Shown: positions 23,223-35,277, numbered from the stretch's first letter. The stretch is 64,000 nucleotides of DNA from Fulvia fulva (GCF_020509005.1 NC_063014.1:5332001-5396000), one strand, 5' to 3'. Made by a program: numbers and translations. Notes: a model not told the origin generated them from the sequence alone.

Positions 23223-23609
23223 TTACGAAGGCGCCTCGGGAGGAGGATTAGAACAAAAACCAGACCAGGAGAAAGGGGACGCTACACCGACGCTTTGGAG
23301 GCTCTTCTCTAGCTCGGATGCGGACAGGTAGACGACCCGAGTATCGTCTCCCTCGGCGGCGAGCTCACGATCCAAGCAGCGGAGTTTTTCTTCTTCACGG
23401 GCACGGTTCTGCTCGAGTACTTGGCGCTTCCTGGTGAGGATCGCCCGGACCTGCTCCAGTTGCTGCAGGAGCGATTCCTGTTGTTGCTCCGCCAGCTCGA
23501 TTTCTCTTTTTATAGATGCTTCGGTCCGATCTATAGCGGCCCACGACGTACGGACACAGGCGCGACCTCTACGGACACACTCGGAACACCGCGAGTCGGA
23601 GCCAGGCAT
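23223..23609 (-). CDS. Antisense Cys-motif/coiled-coil protein in element C (intact, 128 aa)
   Basis: ATG is at the complement of 23607-23609; the open frame extends 18 nt upstream without another ATG. Residues about 7-17 carry C-x2-C-x6-C (CSECVRRGRAC), the spacing of the first half of a fungal Zn2Cys6 cluster. About 70 residues rich in Glu, Arg and Gln follow and should form a coiled coil (AEQQQESLLQQLEQVRAILT). Then come RCLDREL and a Pro/Ser tail. It is convergent with gag, so transcription would start near or in the downstream LTR. I recall similar Cys plus coiled-coil hypothetical proteins near fungal repeats, but no function is known to me. It could be a chance antisense frame; its length, composition and domain order argue against that. 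Confidence 0.6.
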   Translation of the reverse strand: MPGSDSRCSECVRRGRACVRTSWAAIDRTEASIKREIELAEQQQESLLQQLEQVRAILTRKRQVLEQNRAREEEKLRCLDRELAAEGDDTRVVYLSASELEKSLQSVGVASPFSWSGFCSNPPPEAPS

Positions 23610-23819
23610 GACGAAACACAGACGCAACTTCGAACAACAGTTCTCGCAGGGGGACTCGGCCAGGTGATTCTGTCGCTCGATGCGGGAGGCACGAAGTTCG
23701 CGTTTCTATGACGAGGAGGAAGACATTTTGGACAAGCTGAGGAATGAAAATGATGGGACATTCGCTTATATCATCATGACACGTGATCGTTGGGACACCG
23801 ATCCTGGGGAGGGGGATGG

Positions 23820-24146
23820 TGTTACGGTCTGAAACGTGGGAGAAGCTCATTTGTCAGACAAGCGAAGAACGAGGGGAGATCACTAGGCAGCCAGTGTATT
23901 GGAGTCACTTGGGTCACTCGTGAACGAGGTGACTCAGGGTCACTTAGGTCACTCGTGAGCGAGGTGACCGCGCCAAGACATAGTACTATATAGACGACGC
24001 TCCTTTGCAAGTAGATAGGAGCCTCGTGCTCAACTCATTTTAAGTATACACTATATACTGTTTGGGACCACTACCTTCTCAACGAGTCAGAGACATCATT
24101 ACAAAGATCTAAGCCCGGTTAGGATAACGTATAGCGGTTCCTAACA
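23820..24146 (+). repeat. LTR 3 of element C
   Basis: 327 bp, preceded by purine tract 23806-23819 and followed by the ACTGA target copy. It carries a few extra CpA-to-TpA changes (for example gatctaagc). Confidence 0.93.
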
Positions 24147-24151
24147 ACTGA

Positions 24152-25280
24152 CCACTCTCTAGCGACTAGATACGCGATTAGTAGAAACCTTTATACGTCG
24201 AATTTACGAGCTTTATAAGCACCTTTAAGAGAATATACGAATGTTATAAGCTCTCTAAGTAGAAGTAGCAAACCGCTACCGAAGCATTCCTCTAGACTAT
24301 AAGGTAGGTGATTAGATATATCTTAGCACTAAGAACATCTATACGACTCGACTATCTAAGAAGCTAGATAGGAAATATGCCGGCCCTTACTAGATTACGG
24401 AAGTCATACCGGCTAGACTCTCTTATCGACTGAAACTATTAGACGCTCTAGTAGGACTTAATAACTACTTCTACACCTTACTACTATAACGAGCCGACCA
24501 CCCCGATTTTCTACTACTTAAAGGTCAGTATCTAGCGCCGCTACTACCGATAACTATCGAACCTAACACTACCGAGGCTAATATAGTAGCCGATATAGTA
24601 GTAGTACCTACGTCTATATACGAGGTAGGAAAGATCCTTAATATATATACCCGTAAGCGGGTAGGTAAGGTGAAGAAGGGGTATAAGCGTAAGGTAGATA
24701 TATAGTATAAGGTGAAATAGGCTAGATATTAGAACGAGGAGGATAGTAAGACCTAGTAACCTATAGAGGACATACTTAAACACGCGGCCGCCGCTATTAT
24801 AGACTTTTACTATAACCGGCCGGAGTTGTCTACGCCTATAGGCTTCGTAGCTCTATCTGACTAGTCCCTACTAGCTACTAAGGTGCTCGGGCTTAATACG
24901 ATTAGGGTCATTCCGAAAGACACCGTTACGAATAAGTCGCCTCGAGCCTTACCTCTAATAGAATCTGCTCTATATATATTCGATACTCGAGTAGAGCCTA
25001 TAGAGCCTATAATAATACCTAACTTTGGTTATAAGGATTATACGCGAGTACTAGCCGAAGACAGACGTAGGTCTAGGGCAAGCTAGCTAACTAGGCAACA
25101 TGTTTCTCGAAGGAAGCCGGTCGAGGATAGTCTTAATAGAGCGAATACGATGTTATCGGATGACAATAGGGCACTAGAGGATAATTAGGCGTTCGCGCGA
25201 TTATAGAGCTCGATAGGTAAGTGGCCTTATAAGGTAGATAACGCTTAGAGGACTAAGGCGTGTTTTAGGAGGGGGGATAC
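24152..25280 (+). pseudogene. Gypsy B2 Pol, C-terminal part (integrase tail and chromodomain), RIPed
   Basis: It continues the integrase frame broken at 19704. An integrase C-terminal region (IYLSTKNIYTTRLSKKL, near 24318) leads into a chromodomain-like block at about 24612-24780 (YEVGKILNIYTRKR, DIQYKVKQARYQNEED-like after RIP stops, PIEDILKHAAAAIIDFYYNRP). A basic tail then runs to the polypurine tract. Chromodomain presence makes B a chromovirus. Confidence 0.8.
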
Positions 25281-25464
25281 TATTACGGGTAGCCCGCGAC
25301 CCCCTACTATAGCTACGTCGGCCCGGCTGAACCGCGGACCTTCCGTATCGGGTTAGCGCGGCTTAGCTTTGCTTTATAACTTCGCCGCGCCTCGCGCTCC
25401 TCTTTCGTAGCTTCGTAGAATAACAACTATCTCGTTCGGACCCTATAATACGCGCGCCCTTATA
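25281..25464 (+). repeat. 3' LTR of gypsy B2
   Basis: 184 bp, starting TATTACGGG (RIPed TGTTACGGG) and ending CGCGCGCCCTTATA. Its last four bases are part of the later LINE target duplication. Confidence 0.92.
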
Positions 25465-25586
25465 TAAGTAGTCGGGCGGCCTTAGCTTATAGCGCTTACG
25501 ACATTCTTATATTCTCTTATAGATTCTTATATAGGCTATATAGTCGCTTAGATATATCTAAGGCGACCTACTTAACGGATTGAAAA

Positions 25587-26879
25587 ATGGCGACGACGAC
25601 GGCAGTAGACGACCGAGAGCAAGGGGGAGACGAGTAGAGGACGCTCTATAAGAAGGCGGAAGAGATAGTAGCGGTAGAAGAAGGGAGGTTTCCGGAGAGA
25701 GTACTAAAAGGAGTAATAAGCGAACTGCTCGGGGGACTAAAGGCGCTCAAACGACAAACAAGCACTACGATTAACATAGCAATCGAGGTAGCAACACGAA
25801 ACGTAAGAAACAACCCTTAAAGAGACCCGAGACAGACCTAGGGCCTAACGACCTAGGCAACAATCGCGAGCCAACCTACCCCCCCTTAAAGCACAGTACT
25901 ACGAGTCTATATTACGGACTAGAAAGAGAAGGAAGAGATAGGAAAGATGACCGGGAGGGAGATAGTCGAGAAGATCGGAGTAAAGGGAATAGTAGGGGTA
26001 AGGGTAGACAACAAAGGGGTCAAGCTGTTTATAGCACACGTATAGGACAAGAAGGCCCTCGAAATAAATAAGGAGTGGACACTAAAGATCGGGAGTATAG
26101 CGAAAGTCTCCTATTAATAGTATATAGTAATTACGTATAGGGTCCTACGAACCTTTGACACACAAAGGGATATACTAAACCTCTAGAGGCAAAACTAGGT
26201 AACAGCACTAGGACTATAGATCATAAAGACAGCGTAGGTCAAGAAGAAGATAGAGGAGGGCAAGAGGGCCTCCTCGCTAATCTTATAGGTTGCAACACTA
26301 GAGCAAGCGAACAAGGTCTTAGACCAAAGGTTATACTAGGACTTTGAGAGGCTAGATATAGAAATCTATTAGAGCAACTACAGAATCCTTCAATGTTTTA
26401 ACTATCAACAGTACGGACATATTGCCCCAAAGTATAGTAAAGCTACACTAGTCTACTTATACTGTGCTAGTAATCACGCGACCTAAGAGTGCTAAAAACG
26501 GAAGGAGGACACAAGATGCGTAGTATGTAGGAGAAAACACCCGGCATAGTCAAACTAATACCTAGTTAGACTATTAGCCTAGTGGAGAGCGCGGGAAGCA
26601 AGGGTAACAACACTAACTAGGTTCCTAGTAGGTAAACAGAAACAACTAGAGAGAACCACCTACCCGAATAAGAGACCCCGGCCATAAGAGGAGCTATAAA
26701 TAGTGCTAGTAATAGGGAGACTAACGTTCTTGTATAAGGTAGCGTAGAGCAATAGACAAATGAGAATTAACTAAATGATAGGGAGCCAACCCTAAAGGGA
26801 AGAACAGGAGGAGGGACGGGAAAACCAATAGCAAGACTAATAGCAAGACTAAACGGACCTAGACACAAACATGTCCTAA
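25587..26879 (+). pseudogene. LINE L-A ORF1, RIPed
   Basis: ATG 25587 and TAA 26877-26879 are in one frame (430 codons), interrupted by many TAG codons. An N-terminal basic/acidic helical region leads to the knuckle CFNYQQYGHIAPKYSK (a Cys-to-Tyr pattern from RIP) near 26390 and a second Cys/His cluster. The intact L-B ORF1 at 39663 is of similar length (425 aa). The stop overlaps the ORF2 start in TAATG. Confidence 0.85.
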
Positions 26880-29800
26880 TGCCTTACACTAACAGACTAT
26901 TAATCATTCAGTATAATATGAACAGAAGTAAAGACAAGGTCCAAAGGAGCTTTCTACAAGCCTTAGACCCGGAGGAACACTACATTATAGCAATATAGGA
27001 ACTATAGATCAACCTATACTCTAGGATTCTATTAACTATACGAGACCCGAGATACTACGTAGTAATAAACAGAACCGAGGGAGTCCTACGAACTTGTATC
27101 TATGTTAGTAAGAAGGTACTAGTAGAGGACTAGTAGGCCTAGCCGAGAACCGACAGGGATATTACTATAGTGCAGCTCAAAACAACTTAAGGCCAAGTCC
27201 TAATCTATAGCGTATACAACCTACCTCTAGAGTCTAGAAGCAGCACACAACTATATACGCTAGGAAGGCTCCCGGAAGAAATAGACCAATAAAACCACAA
27301 CATCGTAATAGGAGATTTCAACCTCTACTACCTAAAGTAGGGATCGGACTTCACCCTAGCACACTACTTCTTAGTAGGGAGGCTTATTAGTCAGATAGAA
27401 ACAGCCTAAATGGACTTGATCACGCTAAAGGGAACAGAAACTTGGGCTAGAAACAACAGTTCTAGTACGCTAGACCTATACTTTATGTCCTACGCCTTAA
27501 CACGACGGGTAGAAAGCTACATAGTCAATAACTAACTAGAGTTCTCATTAGACTACTATCCAATCCAAACCGACATCCAACTTATAGTTAAGGAGGAGAG
27601 GGAACCTAAGAGGAGGCTCTGCTAGAAGTAGGCCGAGTGGACACTAGTATAGTAGCGGCTAGAAGGCGAACTAGAACAGGTGAATATTAACAATATATAT
27701 ATAACGGAGGGGATTGACCAAGCAGTAGAGCAGCTAATAGAAGCTATACAAAGGGCAGCCTAGGCCTATATACCTAAGAAGAGATGGTCGCTATACTAGA
27801 AGCTATACTAGACACTAGAGTACATAGCCAAAGTCAAGGAGGCAAGGAGAGCAAGAAGGAGATAGGAGTAACTACGTACCTAAGCAAACTAGGAAGTCTA
27901 TAACAACGCGTATAAAGCAAAGAAGGCGTAGATCAGAAGAGACAAGACGTAGGAGTAGAGGTCAACTGTAGGGATGATCACAGAACACCCGGAACAAATC
28001 TAGAGACTAGTAGAATAGGCTAGGAAACTAGACGAGGAACGAAACTCCCCGCCCTAGTTTCCCTTAATATAGGACCAAGACGGGGAAACGTAAACCACTC
28101 CGATAGGGAAAGCGAAAGCATTCGTAGACTACTTCTTCGGGACTTAGGTAGAGGTAGACCTAAGCAATATCCTAGGAACACACATTCCTCCGCTAAGGGA
28201 GGCTAACTAGTAAGTGTCTACTATAGAGATCGGAAACATTATCAAGAAACTAAAGGGCAACAAAGCCCTAGGCCTAGACAAGATCCCTAACTATTACCTA
28301 AAAGCTAGTAGCAGCCTTATCACTCTAGTGCTTACGCCAATCTTTACCTAGTATATAAAGTAGGGGTATTGCCTAAAGGCCTTTAGGCAATCACTGACTT
28401 ACGTCCTAAGGAAACCCTAAAAGGAAGACTATACTAAGTTGAAGTCATATAGACCAATTGCGTTACTAAACACACTAGGGAAGCTCCTAGAGAAGGTCGT
28501 GGCTATAAGGCTCACCGGAATAGTAGAAGAACATAACCTCCTCCCGGTAACGTAAATAGGGGGGAGACAAAAGAGATCTACCCTCATAGCAGTCGAACTG
28601 ATTACAGAGCAAATCAGACACATCTAGCACTATAGCAACAACAAGGTAGCCTCACTGCTTTCACTAGACATATTAGGGGCTTTCGACAATGTGTCCTACG
28701 TAAGGCTCCTATATATCCTTAGAATAAAAAGCATCCTAGCCTAGATAGTACACTTTATGTAGTCATTCCTTAAGGACAGAACAACCCAGATCCTCCTAGG
28801 GTCCTTTAAAGCCCCGTAGACCCTAATTGTAAACACGGGCATCCCATAGGGCTCTACACTCTCCCCAATTCTGTTCCTCCTCTTTATAGCCGACCTGACC
28901 CTACTCCTAGAAATAGTAAACACCTTAGTATCGGGGTTCGTAGATGACACAAATATCCTAGCGTAGTCGGGGTCTATAGAGGAAAACTACGCACTCCTAG
29001 AGGAGAGACATAGACAATGCGAAAAGTGGGCAAGAGAGCATAGGGCAAAATTCGCACCGGACAAGTACTAACTTATCTATTTTAGTAAGGCAAAGACAAA
29101 ACACAACTTAGTAGCACTAGTAAAAATCTAGGGGTTCGAGACCTATCCTATACGGGAACTTAGAGTCCTTAGGATATAGCTAGACCCGAAACTTAGCTAG
29201 GGACCACAAGTAAAGAAGGCGTAAGCGAGAGCGGATACTAATAGACAATCAATCGAGAGACTTACTACGTTAACCTAGGGGGCGACCTTCACAAAGGCCT
29301 AGACTATATACAAGGCTATTGTCAAGCCCGTAATGCTATATAGAGCAGCAATTTGGGTAGCGGAAAAACACATCCCGAAGAGAATTGAGGACCCCCTTAA
29401 CAGAGCGTAGGTAGCCTACCTAAAGAGAGTACTAGGGGCATATAAGTCAACCCCTTATAGGACAATAGAAATGGAATCAGGTACAGCCCCTATTAGGGAG
29501 TACCTCTAGGGCATAAGGTGTTAATACGTAGAGAAGACATTAGCATACCCAGCCTAGGGAACCATCTAAGTAGCTACTCAAAGGATAAGAACCTAGTAGG
29601 AGAGGAGGAGAAGACCTAACCGGCCACATATAATCCTATAGAAGGAAGCAGACCTAAAAACATTATAGGAAATCCTAGTAGCCCTTGAACAGAGAGAAGC
29701 TCTAAGGGAGCAAGCTAACACAGGGGACAAAGGGAAAAAGAAGCAAAGCTAAGCAGAAAGGATCGTAGGTCACCTATAGGAAACGCGTTAGAACTAAAAA

Positions 29801-30316
29801 CCGGTGAGGCTAGGAGCCCTACTAGCGGCTAGGACCTTCGGGAGGTATAACTACCTTATCTACAAAGACCTGAAGAGGGCGGAAGTAAGCATAGCTATCT
29901 AGATTCGCTCTAAGTACATTAGGCTAAGAGCATACTTGCACTAAAGAAGAGTCCTAGGATACGATTCCAAACGTTGCCCCTGTGGCTACCTCTCCTAAAA
30001 CCCGGAGCACATAGTGCTGAACTGTACTAAGTAGGTAAAAGGGAGAAGCTAGTAGAGGGCGAAGGCAAGAGACAGGCAATACTAGGCCATCATCTAGGAC
30101 AGACAAGATATAAGGAGAGTAACAAGATGGATCCTTAACGAGGACTACCTAGAGCAATTCTCCCTAGTAGTAGAAACGGAAAGGTGGATAGAGAGGAGGG
30201 AGAGAGAGAGAAGAGCCGGGGAAATAGAAGGGAGAAAGGGAATCGAGAGGAGGACATTACTAGGGTTACGGGCAAGGTAGTTATAGGGTAATAACTATAA
30301 CACTAGCGTACCCTGA
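26879..30316 (+). pseudogene. LINE L-A ORF2 (endonuclease-RT), RIPed
   Basis: The frame runs from ATG 26879-26881 to TGA 30314-30316, 1,145 codons. Endonuclease motifs (IIQYNMN, GDFNLYY) lie near 26905 and 27310. RT motifs follow, with SYRPIALLN near 28445 and FVDDTN near 28940, and a C-terminal CPCGYLS...HIVLNC near 29976. Stops are mostly TAG. The TGA stop here, TAA in copy 1, is a RIP-type difference and marks the original end. Confidence 0.87.
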
Positions 30317-30498
30317 AGGAAGGAGAACGAAAGGACAAGACAGGAAAGAACGAGGAGGGTAAAGACGAGGAGGTTTTCATCCGTTAATCGGGTTTCCTAC
30401 CTACACAAATAGACCTAAATAGCGAGAGACCTGCATAGGCTATAGTGTACTAAAACAGGCGAATGAATAATCTATCTATCTATCTATATAAGTAGTCG

Positions 30499-33045
30499 TT
30501 ATACGGTACTCGAGTTTAGCTTCGACTTCGGCTTTATTCGTAGTCTATACTTCCTAAGCTAGTACTAGCTATGTTTATAGTACCTATTCTAGTTCTAGAA
30601 TGAACTCGATTACTTTAGGATTTATAGGGAGTCGTCTCTTCTTCTTCGGGCGTATCTTTAATAGTAGCTCGTATAGAGTCGATCTTAAGGAATCGCTCTA
30701 GCGGAAGTAATATCTAATACTAGTACTGATTTCTCGGATCGTCTACCCCCTACGGAAAGTCCTAGCTACGTCTCGTTAGGCTATCTAGCTTCGTTCCTTA
30801 TATACCTAGGCGGTATATAATCTAGAAGTTGAATTATAATAGAAATTCTACCTATCGCGCTTATCGGCGATTTAGCTACTTCGTAGTTATAAAATATTCA
30901 AGGTTCTTATAGTCTATAAACACTTTGACTAGATCGCCGTTGTTGTCTACTTCGTAAGTAAGCTCCGGGCGCTACTCTTTAAATGCTTTAATAATCGCGA
31001 GGAGTTCCTTATCGTAGATTACGTAATTATACTCCTAGGGGCTTAGCTTCTTCGAATAGAAAGCTATAGGATATAACACTCCCTACTCGTCATATTGTAA
31101 GAGTACACCTATATTAACAAAGTCTAAGGAGTTAGTCTCGATAACCGTCTACCTGCCCGGTATATAGTATACTAGTATACCCGCCTTACTAAACGCTACT
31201 TTTAACGCCTCGAATGCCGTCTAGTAATTATTAGTCTAGTTGATTCTACGGTTCTTATAATTACTAGGCCTATCTAACTTCGTTAGGTTAGTTAATAGGG
31301 ATGTAATACGAGAGAAGGCCTCGATAAACCTACGGTAGAAGTTCGCGGATCCTAGGAAGGCTTAGACATCCTTAAGATTAGTTAGTACTTCCTAGGTCTA
31401 TATACATTCTAATTTCTCCGGGTCTATCTCGATGCCCTAGGGTATAATAATAAGGCCTAGATATTTTATACGTTCCTAGTAGAACTCGGACTTATTAATA
31501 TTAATAGTAAGCCCGGTATCTCGTAGCTTAATTAATACCTTTCGTACGTATTCGACGTGTTCCTCTAGACTGTCGCTAAAGATAAGGACGTTATCTAGAT
31601 ATACTAATATAAAGTCATCTAGATGTTCCTATAGACCCTTATTAATATATAACTAAAAGGTTACGGGTCCGTTATAGAGGCCGAACGGTAATATAAGGCA
31701 TTCGTATATACCGTAGCGTATTACGAAAGCTATTAGCTACTCGTGCCCTTCCGCGATACGTAACTTATTAGAGGCTACTATAATATCTAGTTTCGTAAAG
31801 TACTTCTCTCCGTATATACGGGTAAGCGTTTCCTATATTAATAGAATAGGATAGCGATTCTTAATAGTAATAGCGTTTAGCCTACGGTAGTTAATATATA
31901 CTCGTAGCCCTCCTCTAGGCTTTCTTACTACTAATACCGGTGCCGGTGACTAGCTTGTTTTCTAACCGGCCTTACGTACCTTACCTTCTAAAGTCTATTT
32001 GAGTAACTATTTCTTAACGGCTTTATTCTCCTTCTCGGCTAGTCCATATAGCTTTCGATATAGCGGTTCTTAAGGTCTACCGGGTTTAATATAAATCTCG
32101 TAGTCGATGCCTAGTCGGTAAGGTAGGAGTCCCTCGTAGTCCTTTACTAAGAAAGTATCTATAATGTCGTAGTATATAGGCGGGAGCTTCTCTTTAGGAT
32201 TATAGTTAAACTGGTTGTTTAAGAACTGATCTAGGTCATTAGCTACTATCGCGCTTAGTTTGAGGCTATTATCGTTATTATCGTTATCCTCGCGCCCCGT
32301 AGGTATAATATAGAAGTACTCGGCCCTAGGCCGGTACGCGTATATCTCCTATACGCGCTACGAGCCTTCCTAGTAATCCACCTCTTTATCTACCTCTAGA
32401 GCGGACATATTTAGCTCCGCCCCTCCGGCTATAAATCCTACTAATTCGCTAGTAAAGGGCTTTAGTCTATATTTCGTTCTACTAATATAGTTTAGAGATT
32501 GTACTATTATTAATATCTTGTTATATAGATAGTGACCGAAGTAGTAGTTAGATCTAAACGCCACCTCGCTAGTTTCCTAGAAGATGATCGGGTTGTACGC
32601 GGAGAGCTACGGTAGTCTAAAGATAATGTCGTATTCGAGGTCGGTAATATAGTATAGCATTTACTCGTAATAACCGCCGATAACTACGTCTATAAGGGCT
32701 ATATATATAATCTGATGCGCTATAGCCGATCTATCTCCTAGTATTAATCGTCTGTTCTTCGTTAAAGGGATTAAGGGGGTTATATATTTACGTATAAATT
32801 TCTAATTAAGAAAGAGAGAGGTAGAGGTAGAATCTATAAGGCCGCGATCCTTTTTATATTATATTATTACGGGTAATACTATATAAGGGTGTATAGCTAG
32901 CTATTGTTTATCTAGTGTATATACCGATATCTTAAGCTCCTTACTATAGTCCGTCTCTTATATTCTATGTCTCTTAATCTTATACTCTTTCTGTCTTAGA
33001 AAGTTCGGTTACTAACCGCTATCTACTACGCTTAGGTAGCGGTCG
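30499..33045 (-). pseudogene. Gypsy B1 Pol, N-terminal part (protease-RT-RNase H), RIPed
   Basis: This is the minus-strand counterpart of B2 Pol: protease-like GLIDSTSTSLF near 32843, and RT with a catalytic site near 31590 that now reads YLDN (GATGAC to GATAAC). RNase H lies toward 30900. The protease codons are -1 relative to B1 gag, as in B2. The remainder of Pol continues at 13816 on the other side of B2. Confidence 0.83.
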
Positions 33046-33056
33046 TGCTATTTCCC
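33014..33056 (-). promoter_or_regulatory. Probable -1 frameshift signal of gypsy B1
   Basis: On the element strand, heptamer GGGAAAT (33056 to 33050) lies in the Gag frame set by the ATG at 35140. A 5-nt spacer, GACCGCTA (33044-33037), a 15-nt loop and TAGCGGTT (33021-33014) follow. Same geometry as in B2 and G. Confidence 0.72.
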
Positions 33057-35140
33057 TTTTACTATAGGTCGGTAGTAAGGGAGCTAAGGTTCAGGTTAGC
33101 GTTCGCGTTATTTCGTAGACGTAGAGGGCGGTAGTCGCCGTCGTAACTATATATTAGGTATTCGGGGTTTGTTAATACGTACGAGCCTATACGGTAGCGG
33201 TAGTACTTACCCTACTTCTTAAGGTCCTTACGCTACTTATAGTTTAATAAAGGTAGGTTCTATAAGTGAACCGGTAGGTCCTCCTTCTTCTTTATACCTA
33301 CGTATTATAGTAGTCGCTAAACGATTATAGCGGTCGTACTAGTAGCTACGGCGCCTACGGTATTACTACCGCCCTATACGCCGTTATTGTTCGAATTAGG
33401 ATTGCTACGTAGGCGCTCCTTCTATAGATATAGTCGGTCGGTCTCGTAGAAGCTCTTATCTAATACCGTACATTTCTTAATAACATCCTATATATCGTAT
33501 AAGCGTCTATCTACTTCCCTATTACCGAAAGTCTTAATAAAGTACTTACGGTTTAGGCGGTTACGAAATAGTATTAGCTTAGTCTCGTCGGTCTACTCTA
33601 TCTAAGTACGTAGCTTCGAGTAGCGAGCGTAGAAGGTAATAAAGGTCTCGCCCTACTCCTACTTATAGGTAGCAATATTAACTATAGCCTTAGTTCCTTC
33701 GTTACGGGTACCGTACTAGCGCGTTATCTAATCTAGTAGTTCTTTACTAGTCTTGAACTCGTTAAATAATTATTGTCTAGGTACAGGGATCCTCGGCTTA
33801 ATACTTCTCTAAGGGTCACCCTATATCTATCTATAAATAAAACGTAGGCCGTCTACCTCGGAGCGGAAAGTAGTTATAGTTAGCTTAAGAAGCACGCTAC
33901 TATACTAACTATCGAAGTTAGGGTCGTTATCGTTCTTAAAGTACTTCGGGTTAGGTACGCCCTTACTAACCTCGATATCGCGTATTAGAGTACGGTTAAT
34001 AGTAAATAGGCGTTCTAAAAGTTCGGTTAGGGGAGTCTATATACGGGTACTACGCGCTTAAGAGTCGCGACTGTTATTATTATTAGGTCGTAGACGGTTT
34101 CTATTACGTCCTCGGTCGTTATTACTATTACCGTTATTATTATCGTTACTACCGCCTCCGCCGCCGCCGCCTCTACTATTAGCTTTACGATACTTACGTA
34201 TTAGCTACTCGGGTAATGTCTCGCGTAGAGGTGAATAGGAGGGTCGGCGACTAGAGCGGCCCCTACCTCTATTCTATATAGTGTCTTTAGTAGCTTAGAG
34301 TCGAGTCTTTAGATCGTTAACCTCCTTCTACAGAGCCTAGTTCTTAGCTTCGGTATCCTATACCTTCTTCTTCTCCTTTTCGTAAATCTCGCTAAATTAC
34401 TTATATAGGTTGTTAGCCTCCCTATACTTCTTCTCTACCTCTTACAACTTTACTAGGTTATAATCCTTCTTACTCTTTAGGTCTACGGCCATCTTCTATA
34501 TTATAGCCTCCTCGCTTCGTAGTATCTTATAGATACGGTTATACTCGGTATATAGCGTAGTATACTAGGTGTTCTAGAGGTTATTAGCTCGCTCTATTAT
34601 ATCGAGTTGTCTACCTTTAGTAATCGCTATATTTACTACCTATAGTACGAAGTCGTAGGTAGTCTTTAGGTACTAGGATACGAGGGTCGTAAGTTTGTCT
34701 AGTATAACATTCTAGTATTCGGATACGAGAATATACTCTACCTCGTCGAGTAATAGGTACACCTCGTCTAGGTCGTCGCCTAGGTTCTCTTCGAGCTTAA
34801 ACTCGAATAGTTCTATAAAGTTAATCTTACTACCTTCTTCTCGCTCGAAGGCTTTCTAGTAAGCTTTATTAATTTCCTATTATAGCGCGACACCGGTGTC
34901 TACTATAACCCGCCGGTTGTCGTCCTATATCTAACTCTAAGGAAAAGAGGAGAGGTCGGGGAAAAGAGATATACGCTACTTACCTTTACTCTTAGGCTTT
35001 AGTAGCGGTAGTATACCGCCGTTTGTCTATAAAGTTATATTATCTAGGTTCGGGGGAGGTGTAACGATGCCTGTTTCCTAACTATCTACGAGCGCGCGAC
35101 TACCTACTAATAATGTCGCCGCGTTACGTCCTCTAGGCAT
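33040..35140 (-). pseudogene. Gypsy B1 Gag, RIPed
   Basis: It starts at ATG (complement of 35138-35140) and keeps the phase of B2 Gag to the knuckle region near 33208. It has the same coiled coil, an Asn/Arg/Gly-rich linker (with gcc/gtt repeats near 34060-34170) and a capsid-like part. TAG/TAA codons are frequent. Confidence 0.8.
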
Positions 35141-35277
35141 TTACGCGCTATACGCCTTACCGTGTTCTATATTCTAATACGACTCTACGCGTTCTTCGAG
35201 TTCTATAGTTCTATCTATTCCTATTATTACGCGTCCCTTACCTAGATCCGCGATCTAGGTAGGGTAGTAGAACAAAC

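Larger units (their letters stand above)
19710..24146 (+). mobile_element. Non-autonomous Gag-only LTR retrotransposon C, tandem LTR-gag-LTR-gag-LTR
   Basis: There are three near-identical 327-bp LTRs (19710-20036, 21765-22091, 23820-24146) and two 1,728-bp internal units, with a repeat period of exactly 2,055 bp. The array is flanked by ACTGA at 19705-19709 and 24147-24151, and the integrase frame of B2 resumes across it. Each unit codes for a Gag with a zinc knuckle and an antisense Cys/coiled-coil ORF. No protease, RT or integrase is present. Purine tracts (ggggagggggatgg) precede LTRs 2 and 3. It resembles the TR-GAG type of non-autonomous element known from plants. It carries few RIP changes although it is a linked direct repeat. 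Confidence 0.93.
13822..25464 (+). mobile_element. Ty3/gypsy chromovirus B2, complete, RIPed, carrying element C
   Basis: The LTRs (13822-14005 and 25281-25464) are both 184 bp and the target duplication TAAGT is at 13817-13821 and 25465-25469. Gag starts at ATG 14142, Pol follows in the -1 frame, and a purine tract (ggaggggggatac) precedes the 3' LTR. A 4.4-kb insertion (19710-24146) interrupts the integrase region. B2 itself lies inside sibling B1 in the opposite orientation, giving a long inverted repeat. Confidence 0.93.
25475..30484 (+). mobile_element. LINE family L-A, copy 2, complete, RIPed
   Basis: Flanked by a 14-bp target duplication tatataagtagtcg at 25461-25474 and 30485-30498, which spans the B2 LTR end and the TAAGT target copy of B2. 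It therefore inserted after B2. It has a 112-bp 5' UTR, ORF1, ORF2, a 3' UTR and a (TCTA)n tail. It shares the TAATG ORF junction and overall layout with copy 1, each copy having its own set of transitions. Confidence 0.93.

Noticed and set aside
13822..25464. Direct and inverted LTR copies as a CRISPR array or integron
   Set aside because: Repeat length, spacing, target duplications and Pol domains show LTR retrotransposons.
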